Shown here: positions 1 through 8,980 of the stretch, one piece after another
Layout of the letters: each line of letters begins with the position of its first letter
Numbering within the stretch: the stretch's first letter is position 1
Assembly (NCBI RefSeq): GCF_006715495.1
Contig: NZ_VFNI01000001.1
Span: forward strand, 992,001-1,056,000
Length of the DNA: 64,000 nt
Reading direction: 5' to 3'
Source: Herbaspirillum sp. SJZ106
Lineage (GTDB): Bacteria; Pseudomonadota; Gammaproteobacteria; Burkholderiales; Burkholderiaceae_D
Translations under genes and position numbers: made by a program
The notes under the pieces: model-generated
Database searches by the model: none
What the model was told of the DNA's origin: nothing
Seen by the model: only the letters and a program-made list of their open reading frames with translations

Positions 1-1431
1 CCGGCGCTCAAGGCGGAACTGATCGACTCGGCCAAGACCTTGTCGGATCTGTTGAAGAAAGCCGGCGACTTGCTCAGGGCGGACGACGCCGCCGGCTATT
101 TCGAACTCAACGACAAGCAGATCAATCCGGGCGGCGGCCGCTTCTCGGCGGCGCTGGAGAAGTACCAGGCGCTGGCGATGCAATTGAACGACCAGACCGC
201 CGACCAGCGCGACAAGGAATACAAGCTGGTGCTGTGGCTGGTGGCGGTGGGCCTGGCCGGCGCGCTGGCGCTGGTGCTGGCGGTGCATTTCATGTTGCGC
301 AACATCGTGCTCACGCCGCTCAATCGCGCAGTGCACCTGCTCGACCAGGTTGCCAACGGCGACCTCACCGCCAGGGTGGATGTCCATAGCAGCAATGAAA
401 TCGGCCGCCTGTTCTCGGCGATCCGCAGCATGCAGCAAAGCCTGCTCAATACCGTCTCGCGCGTGCGCAGCAGTTCGGAGAGCATCGATACCAGCGCCAG
501 GGAAATCGCGGCCGGCAATCTGGATTTGTCTTCGCGCACCGAACAGCAGGCCAGCTCGCTGGAAGAAACTGCCGCATCGATGGAGCAACTCACCGGCACC
601 GTGCGCCAGAATGCCGAGAACGCCATGCAGGCCAACCAGATGGCGCATTCGGCTTCGACCACCGCCAGCCGCGGCGGCGAAGTGGTGGCGCAGGTGGTCG
701 ATACCATGCAGGCCATCAATGCATCTTCGCGCAAGATCGTCGACATCATCAGCGTGATCGACGGCATCGCATTCCAGACCAATATCCTGGCGTTGAACGC
801 GGCGGTGGAAGCGGCCCGCGCCGGTGAACAGGGGCGCGGCTTCGCGGTGGTGGCCTCGGAAGTGCGTTCGCTGGCGCAGCGCTCGGCAGCGGCGGCCAAG
901 GAGATCAAGACCCTGATCGACAATTCGGTGTCCAAGGTGGACGCCGGCAGCCAACTGGTGGAGCAGGCCGGCATGACCATGAGCGATGTGGTCGACAGCG
1001 TGCGGCGCGTGACCGACATCGTCGGCGAGATCGCCGAGGCCAGCCGTGAGCAAAGTACCGGCATCGAGCAGGTCAACCAGGCCATTGCGCAGATGGACGA
1101 GGTGACCCAGCAGAATGCCGCGCTGGTGGAGCAGGCCGCCGCCGCCGCGCAATCGCTGCAGTCGCAGGCGACCAACCTGGTGGGGGCGGTGAGCATCTTC
1201 AAGATCGATGCCAACCACCAGGCCGTGCCGGTGCGCCCGGCGCCTGCGGCCAAGGTCGCAGCCAAGAGCGTCCCGGCGGCGGCGCCAGCAGCAACGCCGG
1301 CTGCGCCATCGGCCCCGGCGCCAGGAAAAGCGGCGCCGACCAGCGCCCCCAAGCTGTCCGGGGCCGCACCGCAGCCGGCAGGCGGCAGCAGCCGCGCCAG
1401 GGACGATAGCCAGGATTGGGAAGAGTTCTGA
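1..1431 (+). CDS. Methyl-accepting chemotaxis protein (5' end outside window)
   Basis: Transmembrane chemoreceptor that signals through CheW and CheA. The frame is open from base 1, so the N-terminus lies upstream; the 476 visible residues hold the end of the periplasmic ligand-binding helix bundle, one membrane segment (about residues 74-98), a HAMP domain (about 100-155) and the cytoplasmic signalling hairpin, whose tip carries the invariant [16 protein letters not shown] motif. A Pro/Ala-rich linker follows and the protein ends in DWEEF, which resembles the CheR/CheB-tethering pentapeptide (NWETF in E. coli). I see no insertion or deletion in the hairpin compared with the 36-heptad class. 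The ligand cannot be told because the sensor domain is mostly missing. A hairpin terminator follows at 1459-1492. Confidence 0.93.
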   Translation, partial: PALKAELIDSAKTLSDLLKKAGDLLRADDAAGYFELNDKQINPGGGRFSAALEKYQALAMQLNDQTADQRDKEYKLVLWLVAVGLAGALALVLAVHFMLRNIVLTPLNRAVHLLDQVANGDLTARVDVHSSNEIGRLFSAIRSMQQSLLNTVSRVRSSSESIDTSAREIAAGNLDLSSRTEQQASSLEETAASMEQLTGTVRQNAENAMQANQMAHSASTTASRGGEVVAQVVDTMQAINASSRKIVDIISVIDGIAFQTNILALNAAVEAARAGEQGRGFAVVASEVRSLAQRSAAAAKEIKTLIDNSVSKVDAGSQLVEQAGMTMSDVVDSVRRVTDIVGEIAEASREQSTGIEQVNQAIAQMDEVTQQNAALVEQAAAAAQSLQSQATNLVGAVSIFKIDANHQAVPVRPAPAAKVAAKSVPAAAPAATPAAPSAPAPGKAAPTSAPKLSGAAPQPAGGSSRARDDSQDWEEF

Positions 1432-1458
1432 TCCGGCCGGGATGGCGGGTATGCCCAT

Positions 1459-1492
1459 AAAAAAACCTTCGTTGCGAGACGAAGGTTTTTTT
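1459..1492. terminator. Bidirectional intrinsic terminator
   Basis: A-tract, stem AAACCTTCGT / ACGAAGGTTT around a six-base loop, then a T-tract. The symmetric A and T runs let it serve both the chemoreceptor (plus) and the MFS gene (minus, stop at 1537). Confidence 0.85.
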
Positions 1493-1536
1493 GTTTTGGC
1501 AAGCGGTAATCGGTTACCGCTTGCGCCGGCAATCGC

Positions 1537-2814
1537 TCAGGCCGTGAGTACCGCCGGGGCCGGCGTGGCGCGGTTGCGGATGACGACGATCACCACCAGC
1601 ATGCCCAGCGCGGCAATGCCGCCGGCCAGCAAAAAGGCCGCATGGTAGCCGCCGCCGTACTGGATGATGAATCCGGTCAGCGCCGGGCCGACGATGCCCG
1701 ACAGGTTCGCCAGCAAGTGCACGAAGCCGCCGGTGCCGCCCACCCGCGAGGGCGGCACGATTTCCTGGATCAGCACCCAGCAAGCCTGGGGCGCCATCAG
1801 CAAGAACAGGTTGGCCACTGCGATCAGGGCCACGGCCGCCGCCATCGAGGTGGTCTGGGTCGATAGCACCACGCACAGCGCGGCGATGCCCAGTGCCGCG
1901 ATCAGGACGCTCTTGCGGGCGAACAGGCCATTTTTGGTGCGGCGGAAGATGCGGTCCGAGATCACGCCGCCGAGGATCATGCCGATGGCGCCGCCCAGCC
2001 AGGGGATGATGCCGATGATGCTCATTTCCTTGACCGGCAGGTGCTGGTAATCGGTGAGATAGCTGGGGAACCACGACAGGAAGAAATACAGGACGTAGTT
2101 GTAGCAGAAGAAAGCCGTCGCGATAGCCAGCACCTGGGGCGACTTGATGTAATGCAGCATGCCGCGGTCGTTGATGTCGCTGGTGGTGGCGACGAACTTG
2201 CGGCTCTCGGCGATGACTTCGCGTTCACTGGCGCCGACCTTGGGGTGTTGCAGCGGGTCGTCGCGGAAGATTAGTTGCCAGGCCAGCAGCCACGCCAGGC
2301 CCAGTAGCGCAATCACCACGAAGGATACGCGCCAGCCGAAGGCCAGCGAGATCAGCCCGACCACGGGCGCCGCCAGGGCGCCGCCGAGCGGCTGGCCGGC
2401 ATTGGTGATGCCGACCACGGTGCCGGCTTCCTTGCGCGGGAACCAGTTGTTGATGGTCTTGTTGGTGGTCGACCCCATCGGGCCTTCGCCGATGCCGAAG
2501 AAGATGCGGAAGACGATCAGCTGGGCAAAGCTGGTGACTACCGCGGTGGCGCCGCAAAACAGCGACCAGAAACCGGCGGCGAAGGTGAAGACGCGTTTGG
2601 GACCGAAGCGGTCGGAGGCATAGCCGCCGATGAAGCAAAAGCCGGCATAGCCGACGAAAAAGCTGCTGAAGAGGATGCCCATCTGGGCGGCATCTAGCTG
2701 CAGTTCGGTCTTGAGCAGCGGCGCGGCCACGGCCAGGGCGGCGCGGTCGAGATAGTTGAGCATGCCGGCGAAGAACAGCAGCGCGGCGACGTTCCAGCGA
2801 TAGGGGTATTTCAT
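1537..2814 (-). CDS. MFS sugar-acid permease, anion:cation symporter type
   Basis: Inner-membrane transporter of 425 residues with about 12 hydrophobic segments. The cytoplasmic loop between TM2 and TM3 carries the major facilitator motif (SDRFGPKRV), and GEGPMG followed by NNWFPRKEAG is typical of the ACS family of hexuronate, glucarate and galactonate symporters (GudP, ExuT, DgoT). A TTG five codons upstream could be read as a start, but GGAGAAG lies directly before the ATG at 2814, so I chose that ATG. It is the last gene of a minus-strand group with a sugar-diacid dehydratase, KdgD and a GntR regulator, so uptake of glucarate, galactarate or a related acid is likely. Substrate is inferred from neighbours. 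Confidence 0.88.
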   Translation of the reverse strand: MKYPYRWNVAALLFFAGMLNYLDRAALAVAAPLLKTELQLDAAQMGILFSSFFVGYAGFCFIGGYASDRFGPKRVFTFAAGFWSLFCGATAVVTSFAQLIVFRIFFGIGEGPMGSTTNKTINNWFPRKEAGTVVGITNAGQPLGGALAAPVVGLISLAFGWRVSFVVIALLGLAWLLAWQLIFRDDPLQHPKVGASEREVIAESRKFVATTSDINDRGMLHYIKSPQVLAIATAFFCYNYVLYFFLSWFPSYLTDYQHLPVKEMSIIGIIPWLGGAIGMILGGVISDRIFRRTKNGLFARKSVLIAALGIAALCVVLSTQTTSMAAAVALIAVANLFLLMAPQACWVLIQEIVPPSRVGGTGGFVHLLANLSGIVGPALTGFIIQYGGGYHAAFLLAGGIAALGMLVVIVVIRNRATPAPAVLTA

Positions 2815-2894
2815 GGTGGTCTTCTCCAAGGTGCGATGTTGTTTTTTTAATGAAGATACTGCCGTGCGCTAGGGCGCACGGGGCTGCCCGGACG

Positions 2895-3998
2895 TTATTG
2901 GCCGAGCCGGAAGCTGTCGACCGTGTTGGTCGCCAGCAGCGCCAGGTCGGGCGCGAAGCCCAGGCCCGGGATGTCGGGCAGACGCATCTCGGGTGTGCTG
3001 AAGTCGAGATACGGATGCAAGCGCTGTTCGAAATGCACGAACGGCACTTCGAGGTGGATGTCTGCCGGCAGGGTGGCGACGATCTGCGCGGTAGCCATCA
3101 GCCCGGGGCCGTAGTAGAAGCAGTGCGGCATCACCTTGACCGGGAACTGCCGCGACAGCGCGATGACTTCCCGCATGGCCGTGATGCCGCCGATCTTGGT
3201 GACGCTGGGCTGGGCGTAATCGATGGCGCCGGCTTCGAACAGGCGCCGGAAACCTTCCAAGCCCATCACGTTTTCACCGGCCGCGATGGGAACGTCGCCC
3301 AGCGCCCGCACGCGCGCCAGCGAGTCGACGTCCTCGGGCGGCCAGATCGGTTCTTCCAGCCAGGCGATGTTTCTGCCCTTGAGCTGGCGCGCCACCTCGC
3401 CGGCTTCGGCCAGCGACCAGGGGCAGTTCACATCCAGCATCAGGTCCACCTCCGGCGGCAAGGCTTCGCGCGCGGCGAGGAAGGCGGGCAGGGTGGTTTC
3501 GTGCAGCTTGATCTTGCGGTAGCCCATGGCGTGGACGCGGCACGCGTGGCGCGCTACTTCGGCCGGGTGGTTGTCGTAGCTGACCAGGCTGGCGTAGCGT
3601 TCGATCACATTGCGGTGGTTGCCCATCAAGGCGCGCAGAGGCTGGCCGGCGCGCTGGGCGGCGATATCCCACAGGGCGATGTCGATGGCGGAGAGGGCGT
3701 AGAGTACCGGGCCGGTGCGTCCGAAGCCGTGCAAGTCCTGCTGGGCTTGCAGCAAGGTGGCGGCGGCATCGGCCGGTTTGCCGATCAGCGCCGGCGCGAC
3801 CAGTTGCGACAGCGCCGTCATGGTGACGGGATTGAGCTTGTGGCCGAAGGCTTCGCCCCAGCCGACCATGCCGTCGTCGGTGGTGACCTTGACCAGCAAG
3901 GTTTCCATGCGGCTCCAGGGGTTGCCGGGGGCCGACGGGTCTTTGCCGGTGTCGCATGCGATGGCGACGCGCATGCCTTCGATTTGGCGGATATGCAT
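2895..3998 (-). CDS. Enolase-superfamily sugar-acid dehydratase (mandelate racemase group)
   Basis: Protein of 367 residues with the capping domain (about 1-125) and the barrel of the mandelate racemase/muconate lactonizing family. Visible catalytic elements are the KxK-type lysines in RKIKLHE, the metal ligands in LDVNC, WLEEP and AAGEN, and the histidine in MPHCF. The Asp that normally pairs with this His (QPD motif) is Ser here (QPSVTKIGG). The start is the ATG at 3998; a TTG five codons upstream is possible. It sits between kdgD and a sugar-acid permease, so it probably dehydrates glucarate, galactarate or an epimer to 5-dehydro-4-deoxyglucarate, the KdgD substrate. It is shorter than classical glucarate dehydratase (about 450 residues), so I do not assign gudD. 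Confidence 0.85.
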   Translation of the reverse strand: MHIRQIEGMRVAIACDTGKDPSAPGNPWSRMETLLVKVTTDDGMVGWGEAFGHKLNPVTMTALSQLVAPALIGKPADAAATLLQAQQDLHGFGRTGPVLYALSAIDIALWDIAAQRAGQPLRALMGNHRNVIERYASLVSYDNHPAEVARHACRVHAMGYRKIKLHETTLPAFLAAREALPPEVDLMLDVNCPWSLAEAGEVARQLKGRNIAWLEEPIWPPEDVDSLARVRALGDVPIAAGENVMGLEGFRRLFEAGAIDYAQPSVTKIGGITAMREVIALSRQFPVKVMPHCFYYGPGLMATAQIVATLPADIHLEVPFVHFEQRLHPYLDFSTPEMRLPDIPGLGFAPDLALLATNTVDSFRLGQ

Positions 3999-4074
3999 GA
4001 TCTTCTTGTCCAAATGGAACAGCGCCGCCAGGCCCTGTCTCCGGGCCTGGCGGGCTGGTGTTGCGATAGCTGGT

Positions 4075-4989
4075 TTATTGCGGGCCGAGCTTCTTGATCA
4101 GCGCGGCCAGTTCTTCGTGTTCTTCCGGCGTGCAGTCGGTCAGCGGAGTGCGCACCGGGCCGGCATCGTGGCCTGCGATGCGGGCGCCGGCCTTGACGAT
4201 GGAGACGGCGTAGCCGGCCTTGCGGTTGCGGATCGCCAGGTAGGGCAGGAAGAACTCGTCGATCAGGCGGCCGACGGTGGCGTGGTCGTCCCTGGCGATG
4301 GCCTGGTAGAACTCCACGGCGGTCTTGGGGATGAAGTTGAACACCGCCGACGAGTACACCGGCACGCCCAGCGCCTTGTAGGCGGCGGCATAGACTTCCG
4401 CGGTCGGCAGCCCGCCCAGGTAGGTGAAGCGGTCACCCAGCTTGCGGCGGATCGCCACCATCGGTTCGATCTCGCCGACGCCGTCCTTGAAGCCGATCAG
4501 GTTGGGGCAACGGTCGGCCAGCTTTTGCAGGGTCTCGGCGTTGAGCTTGCAGACCGCGCGGTTGTAGATGATGACACCGAACTTGACCGATTTGCAGACC
4601 GCTTCGACGTGGGCGGCGATGCCGTCCTGGCTGGCTTCGGTCAGGTAATGCGGCATCAGCAGGATGCCGTGCGCGCCCAGGCGTTCGGCTTCCTGGGCGT
4701 AGGCGATGGCGGCGCGGGTGGAGCCGCCCGCGCCGGCGATGATGGGCACCTTGCCGCGGCAGGTCTCGACCGCGGTGCGGATGATGTCGCTGTACTCGCC
4801 CGGCACCAGCGAGAAGAATTCGCCGGTGCCGCCGGCGGCGAACAGGGCGCTGGCGCCGTAGGGGGCCAGCCATTCCAGGCGCTCGATGTAGGTCTTCGGA
4901 CGGAAGTCGCCTTGCTCGTCGAAGTCGGTCAGCGGGAACGACAGCAGGCCGGAGGAGAGGATCGTTTTCAGGTCTTGGGGTGTGTACAT
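4075..4989 (-). CDS. kdgD: 5-dehydro-4-deoxyglucarate dehydratase
   Basis: DapA-family class I aldolase-fold enzyme (304 residues) that dehydrates and decarboxylates 5-dehydro-4-deoxy-D-glucarate to 2,5-dioxopentanoate in glucarate and galactarate catabolism. Visible are the GGTGEFFSL loop, the tyrosine in IIYNRAVC and the Schiff-base lysine in GFKDGVG; length and N-terminus (MYTPQDLK) fit the family. It is transcribed toward the dehydratase and permease, with 76 bases to the next gene. The next pathway enzyme, 2,5-dioxopentanoate (alpha-ketoglutaric semialdehyde) dehydrogenase, is not in this cluster. The upstream gap holds a candidate operator for the GntR protein. Confidence 0.93.
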   Translation of the reverse strand: MYTPQDLKTILSSGLLSFPLTDFDEQGDFRPKTYIERLEWLAPYGASALFAAGGTGEFFSLVPGEYSDIIRTAVETCRGKVPIIAGAGGSTRAAIAYAQEAERLGAHGILLMPHYLTEASQDGIAAHVEAVCKSVKFGVIIYNRAVCKLNAETLQKLADRCPNLIGFKDGVGEIEPMVAIRRKLGDRFTYLGGLPTAEVYAAAYKALGVPVYSSAVFNFIPKTAVEFYQAIARDDHATVGRLIDEFFLPYLAIRNRKAGYAVSIVKAGARIAGHDAGPVRTPLTDCTPEEHEELAALIKKLGPQ

Positions 4990-5073
4990 GATTTCGCTAC
5001 GCCGTTAAGCATGAAGAATTGGATGGAGGTGCTGCTTGTTCTGGTTGTCGGTACGTATCCAAATAGGATATCA

Positions 5074-5086
5074 GTCATCGTATAAC
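5074..5086. promoter_or_regulatory. Candidate FCD/GntR operator upstream of kdgD
   Basis: The 13-mer GTCATCGTATAAC is an imperfect inverted repeat (GTxATxxxATxAC). Its shape resembles sites of UxuR/DgoR-like regulators. It lies 85 bases upstream of the kdgD start in the gap after the regulator gene. The link to the neighbouring GntR protein is inference. Confidence 0.4.
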
Positions 5087-5097
5087 ATGGATTTTAA

Positions 5098-5128
5098 GAA
5101 AGCCAGCATTTTTTAGGTGCTGGCTTTC
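5098..5128 (-). terminator. Hairpin after the GntR gene
   Basis: Arms GAAAGCCAGCA and TGCTGGCTTTC flank a nine-base AT-rich loop, 41 bases beyond the regulator stop on the minus strand, followed by a short broken T run. It would separate the regulator transcript from kdgD, implying that kdgD has its own promoter. Confidence 0.6.
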
Positions 5129-5168
5129 GGGTGTTGCCGTGGAGGAAACGGCCATGCGGCCGGGGCGG

Positions 5169-5942
5169 TCAGGCGGCGGGGGAGCCGGCGGCGCCGGATT
5201 CGGCTTCCATTTGCGCGCGGCGCAGGCGCTCACGGCTATTGGTCAGGTGGTTGCGCATGGCTGCGCGCGCCGCTTCGGTATCGCCGCGGGCGATTGCTTC
5301 GTAGATGTCTTCGTGTTCGCGTTGTACCCGGTCGAGGTAGCTGGCTTGCTGGTCGTGCGCCAGTTCGGCGGTGTTGATGCGCTTGCGCGGGATCACGCCC
5401 ATGCCGAGGTGGCTGATGATCTCGATGAAGTAACGGTTGCCGGTGGCGTTGGCGATGGCGAAGTGGAAGCGGAAGTCGGGATCGACGGTGTCGCCGCCGG
5501 ACAACTGGTTGGCGCGGAAGGCGTCCAGCGCCGCGCGGATCTCGCGCAGTTGTTCGTCGTTGCGGCGCGCCGCCGCCAGGCCGGCGGTTTCGGTTTCCAG
5601 GCTGATGCGCAGCTCCAGCAGCGCCAGCAGGTCGCGCATGGTGGTGATGGTGGCCGGGTCGATATTGATGTTGGAGCCCTTCCTGGGCTCCAGCACGAAG
5701 GTGCCGATGCCGTGGCGGGTCTCGACCGCGCCGGCGGCCTGCAGGCGCGAGATGGCTTCGCGCACCACGGTGCGCGATACGCCCTGGCTTTGCATGATTT
5801 CGGATTCGGTGGGCAGCTTGTCTCCCGGCTTGAGGCTGCCGTTTTCCATCATCTGCGAGAGCGCGGCGACCACTTCCTGCGACAGGCTCTGGGTCTTGCG
5901 GCGCGGGCGCAGCAGCGGGTTGGGGGTATCGCTTGCATCCAT
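5169..5942 (-). CDS. GntR-family regulator, FadR/FCD subfamily
   Basis: DNA-binding repressor of 257 residues. The winged helix-turn-helix is at about residues 17-90 (LPTESEIMQSQGVSRTVVRE and GIGTFV wing). The C-terminal all-helical FCD domain (about 105-235) has the metal/ligand-pocket pattern including RFHFAIA. It is the first of four minus-strand genes that otherwise encode a sugar-diacid pathway, so it most likely senses a sugar acid or its dehydration product and represses kdgD, the dehydratase and the permease. A hairpin separates it from kdgD. The ATG at 5942 is the only sensible start. Confidence 0.88.
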   Translation of the reverse strand: MDASDTPNPLLRPRRKTQSLSQEVVAALSQMMENGSLKPGDKLPTESEIMQSQGVSRTVVREAISRLQAAGAVETRHGIGTFVLEPRKGSNINIDPATITTMRDLLALLELRISLETETAGLAAARRNDEQLREIRAALDAFRANQLSGGDTVDPDFRFHFAIANATGNRYFIEIISHLGMGVIPRKRINTAELAHDQQASYLDRVQREHEDIYEAIARGDTEAARAAMRNHLTNSRERLRRAQMEAESGAAGSPAA

Positions 5943-6163
5943 GTCGTTATCGTTGAAATGCCGGTGGGGGATGTCTGGCTGGGCCGTTGTTGCAGGCTTG
6001 CCAGTTCTGCTGGCGCCAGATGAAAAAAGAGTTGGGACATCTTACCAGATCGTTAATGCCCGATAACGGGAGAATGCCGGCCGGAAGCCTGAACTTGGCG
6101 GGCATTCGCATGTTTGGGGCTTTTCCCGCCCTTGCCAACCGGCTTCCCGGCAGCAATTAGTAC
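5943..6163. other. Intergenic region between the GntR gene and the isc promoter
   Basis: Divergent gap that must hold the promoter of the GntR gene. Inverted arms GAATGCC (6072-6078) and GGCATTC (6101-6107) with a 22-base loop are the only structure I noticed, and they are weak. I see no gene. Confidence 0.4.
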
Positions 6164-6212
6164 CTGACAGGATTACTCGGGTTTGATATACTTGACTCAA
6201 ATATTCGGGAAT
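6164..6212 (+). promoter_or_regulatory. isc promoter with type 1 IscR box
   Basis: A -35 CTGACA (6164-6169) and -10 TATACT (6187-6192) are separated by 17 bases. The 25-mer from 6188 to 6212 overlaps the -10 and agrees with the E. coli type 1 IscR consensus (ATASYYGACTRWWWYAGTCRRSTAT) at 22 of 25 positions by my count. Binding of [2Fe-2S]-IscR here would block RNA polymerase, giving feedback control of the operon by iron-sulfur status. Confidence 0.85.
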
Positions 6213-6254
6213 TCAGGGAACCGGGATTCAATTCGTTTCTGGAGCAGGAATTTC

Positions 6255-6749
6255 ATGCGTCTGACCACCAAAGGCCGTTTTGCCGTGACCGCGATGATTG
6301 ACCTGGCCTTGCGCCAGGGCAACGGCCCGGTCACGTTGTCCGCCATCAGCGAGCGACAGGAAATTTCCTTATCATATCTGGAGCAACTGTTCGGCAAGTT
6401 GCGCCGCCACCAGATCGTGGAGTCGGTGCGCGGTCCCGGCGGCGGCTACAACCTAGCCCGCAAGGCCGCCGAGGTGTCGGTCGCCGACATCATCATCGCG
6501 GTGGACGAGCCCCTGGATGCGACGCAGTGCGGCGGCAAGGAAAATTGCCACAGCGCCACCCATCCGGGCGGCCCGCGCTGCATGACGCACGACCTGTGGT
6601 CGACCCTGAACGAGAAGATGGTCGAATACCTGGACTCGGTGTCCTTGCAGGACCTGGTCGACCAGCAGAAGGAACACAAGTTGGCGGAGCCCCGCTCCGC
6701 CGAAAAGCAAAGCGTGGTGGTGATGCACCGCCCGCAAGCCGCAGCCTGA
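6255..6749 (+). CDS. iscR: Iron-sulfur cluster regulator IscR
   Basis: Rrf2-family transcription factor of 164 residues that binds [2Fe-2S] and represses the isc operon when clusters are sufficient. The N-terminal winged helix (MRLTTKGRFAVTAM start, GPGGGYNLAR wing) is typical. The start at 6255 follows GGAGCAGGAA. Cluster ligands are C92, C98 and C109 with H112. The gap between the second and third cysteine is ten residues, against five in E. coli IscR (C92/C98/C104/H107); the inserted HPGG-type loop may be a lineage feature. It is the first gene of the operon and its promoter carries an IscR box, so autorepression is expected. Confidence 0.95.
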   Translation: MRLTTKGRFAVTAMIDLALRQGNGPVTLSAISERQEISLSYLEQLFGKLRRHQIVESVRGPGGGYNLARKAAEVSVADIIIAVDEPLDATQCGGKENCHSATHPGGPRCMTHDLWSTLNEKMVEYLDSVSLQDLVDQQKEHKLAEPRSAEKQSVVVMHRPQAAA

Positions 6750-6765
6750 TTTGGAGCTTTAACTC

Positions 6766-8019
6766 ATGAACGCACCTTTGGAAAAGAGCCTGTTGGAGAC
6801 CATCAAGGCTCCCCACTTCCCGATCTACATGGACTACTCGGCGACCACGCCGGTCGATCCGCGCGTGGCCGACAAGATGATTCCCTACCTGCGCGAGCAG
6901 TTCGGCAATCCGGCTTCGCGCAGCCACATGTACGGCTGGTCGGCCGAAAAAGCGGTGGAAGAGGCGCGTGAGGAAGTGGCCAAACTGGTCAATGCCGACT
7001 CGCGCGAAATCATCTGGACCTCCGGCGCCACCGAGAGCAACAACCTGGCGATCAAGGGCGCGGCGCAGTTCTACAAGACCAAGGGCAAGCACCTCATCAC
7101 CATCAAGACCGAGCACAAGGCCGTGCTGGATACCTTCCGCGAGCTGGAGCGCCAGGGCTTCGAGGCGACCTACCTGCAGCCGCAGGACAACGGCCTGGTG
7201 ACGGTCGAGCAGATCGCCGCCGCCGTGCGGCCCGACACCATCCTGGTCTCGGTCATGCTGGTCAACAACGAGATCGGCGTGATCCAGCCGGTTCCGGAAA
7301 TCGGCGAATTCTGCCGCTCCAAGGGCATCATCTTCCATTGCGACGCCGCGCAGGCGACCGGCAAGGTCAAGATCGACCTGGAAAACTGGAAGGTCGACCT
7401 GATGAGCTTCTCGGCGCACAAGACCTACGGCCCCAAGGGCATCGGCGCGCTGTACGTGCGCCGCAAGCCGCGCGTGCGCATCGAAGCGCAGATCCACGGC
7501 GGCGGCCATGAGCGCGGCCTGCGCTCGGGCACGCTGGCCACGCACCAGATCGTCGGCATGGGCGAAGCCTTCCGCATCGCCCGCGAAGAGATGGACAGCG
7601 AGCTGCAACGCATCCGCGCGCTGCGCGACCGCCTGGCCCGCGGCCTGCAGGAAATCGAGGAAACCTATATCAATGGCGACATGGAACACCGCGTGCCGCA
7701 CAACCTGAACGTGAGCTTCAACTACGTCGAAGGCGAATCGCTGATCATGGCGATCAAGGATATTGCGGTGTCGTCCGGTTCGGCCTGCACCTCGGCCAGC
7801 CTGGAGCCGTCATACGTGCTGCGCGCACTGGGCCGCAGCGACGAACTGGCGCACAGCTCCATCCGTTTCACCATCGGCCGTTTCACCACCGAGGAAGATA
7901 TCGATTTCACCGTCAACCTGATCAAGAGCAAGGTCGGCAAGCTGCGTGAACTGTCCCCGCTGTGGGACATGTACAAGGACGGCATCGACCTCTCCACGAT
8001 CCAGTGGGCGGCCCACTAA
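6766..8019 (+). CDS. iscS: Cysteine desulfurase IscS
   Basis: PLP enzyme (417 residues) that converts cysteine to alanine and passes the sulfur as a persulfide to IscU and other acceptors. The PLP lysine is K219 in [12 protein letters not shown] and the persulfide cysteine is C341 in [10 protein letters not shown] on the mobile loop. The fold type I aminotransferase core starts at [16 protein letters not shown]. It has about 13 extra N-terminal residues compared with E. coli IscS. It begins 16 bases after iscR with GGAG upstream, so the two are cotranscribed. Confidence 0.97.
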   Translation: MNAPLEKSLLETIKAPHFPIYMDYSATTPVDPRVADKMIPYLREQFGNPASRSHMYGWSAEKAVEEAREEVAKLVNADSREIIWTSGATESNNLAIKGAAQFYKTKGKHLITIKTEHKAVLDTFRELERQGFEATYLQPQDNGLVTVEQIAAAVRPDTILVSVMLVNNEIGVIQPVPEIGEFCRSKGIIFHCDAAQATGKVKIDLENWKVDLMSFSAHKTYGPKGIGALYVRRKPRVRIEAQIHGGGHERGLRSGTLATHQIVGMGEAFRIAREEMDSELQRIRALRDRLARGLQEIEETYINGDMEHRVPHNLNVSFNYVEGESLIMAIKDIAVSSGSACTSASLEPSYVLRALGRSDELAHSSIRFTIGRFTTEEDIDFTVNLIKSKVGKLRELSPLWDMYKDGIDLSTIQWAAH

Positions 8020-8101
8020 ACCAGGATTCTGCCAGCCGCCGCCAGCATGCATCAGGAGTTGGAAACTGGTTGCGGTGGAAACATCTTCAAGGAGCAACAA
8101 C

Positions 8102-8503
8102 ATGTCTTATTCCGAAAAAGTACTCGACCACTACGAGAACCCGCGCAACGTCGGCGCCTTTGAAAAGGGCGACGAAACGGTTGGCACCGGCATGGTTGGC
8201 GCGCCGGCCTGCGGCGACGTGATGAAGCTGCAGATCAAGGTGGGCGCCGACGGCGTGATCCAGGACGCCAAGTTCAAGACCTACGGCTGCGGCTCGGCGA
8301 TCGCTTCGTCGTCGCTGGTGACCGAATGGGTCAAGGGCAAGACGCTGGACCAGGCGCTGTCGATCAAGAACACCCAGATCGCCGAAGAGCTGGCATTGCC
8401 GCCGGTGAAGATCCACTGCTCGATCCTGGCCGAAGACGCGATCAAGGCCGCCGTGCAGGACTACAAGGCCAAGCACGGCGTCGAACAGAAAGCCGCGGCC
8501 TGA
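8102..8503 (+). CDS. iscU: Iron-sulfur cluster scaffold IscU
   Basis: Scaffold (133 residues) on which [2Fe-2S] clusters form before HscA/HscB-driven transfer. The three ligand cysteines are in [15 protein letters not shown] and KIHCSILA, and LPPVK just before the third is the HscA recognition motif. The start at 8102 ([16 protein letters not shown]) is preceded by AAGGAGC. It follows iscS by 82 bases in the isc operon. Confidence 0.97.
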   Translation: MSYSEKVLDHYENPRNVGAFEKGDETVGTGMVGAPACGDVMKLQIKVGADGVIQDAKFKTYGCGSAIASSSLVTEWVKGKTLDQALSIKNTQIAEELALPPVKIHCSILAEDAIKAAVQDYKAKHGVEQKAAA

Positions 8504-8570
8504 GGCAGGACTTGCTCAGGACGGGGTCTTGGGCATTGGGAGCATCTTTGACAGCAGCAAGGCAGGCATC

Positions 8571-8894
8571 ATGGCAATCACATTGACAGAGAAGGCAGCA
8601 AAACACATCAGCCGGTACATGGAGCGCCGCGGCAAAGGCATCGGCCTGCGCCTGGGCGTGCGCACCACCGGCTGTTCCGGTTTGGCGTACAAGCTGGAAT
8701 ATGTGGACGAGCAGGTGGCGGAAGACGCCGTGTTCGAATCGCACGGCATCCGCGTTTTCGTCGATCCCAAGAGCCTGCCCTACATTGACGGCACCGAGCT
8801 GGACTTCGCCCGCGAAGGTTTGAACGAAGGCTTCAAATTCCAGAACCCGAACGTGAAGGACGAATGCGGCTGCGGCGAAAGCTTCCGCATCTGA
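8571..8894 (+). CDS. iscA: Iron-sulfur assembly protein IscA
   Basis: A-type carrier (107 residues) that helps deliver or mature [4Fe-4S] clusters. The three conserved cysteines are in TTGCSGLAY and the C-terminal CGCGESF. The start [13 protein letters not shown] at 8571 matches family proteins; an upstream in-frame start would add 14 unrelated residues. It is followed by a hairpin before hscB. Confidence 0.96.
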   Translation: MAITLTEKAAKHISRYMERRGKGIGLRLGVRTTGCSGLAYKLEYVDEQVAEDAVFESHGIRVFVDPKSLPYIDGTELDFAREGLNEGFKFQNPNVKDECGCGESFRI

Positions 8895-8941
8895 TGCCCG
8901 TCTTCGCGTCGGGCGGCATTCCTCGCAGTCGTTGATGAGCC

Positions 8942-8976
8942 AAGCCTGTTGAAGTCCGACAGGCTTTTTATTTTTC
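8942..8976 (+). terminator. Hairpin with T-tract between iscA and hscB
   Basis: Arms AAGCCTGT and ACAGGCTT with a nine-base loop, then TTTATTTTT. It ends only four bases before the hscB start, so it looks like an intrinsic terminator or attenuator that could lower expression of the chaperone half of the operon relative to iscRSUA. Confidence 0.6.
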
Positions 8977-8980
8977 AGCC

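Noticed and set aside
2850-5085. Long plus-strand frames opposite the sugar-diacid genes
   Set aside because: They are antisense to well-supported enzymes and show low-complexity Gly/Arg/Asp composition.
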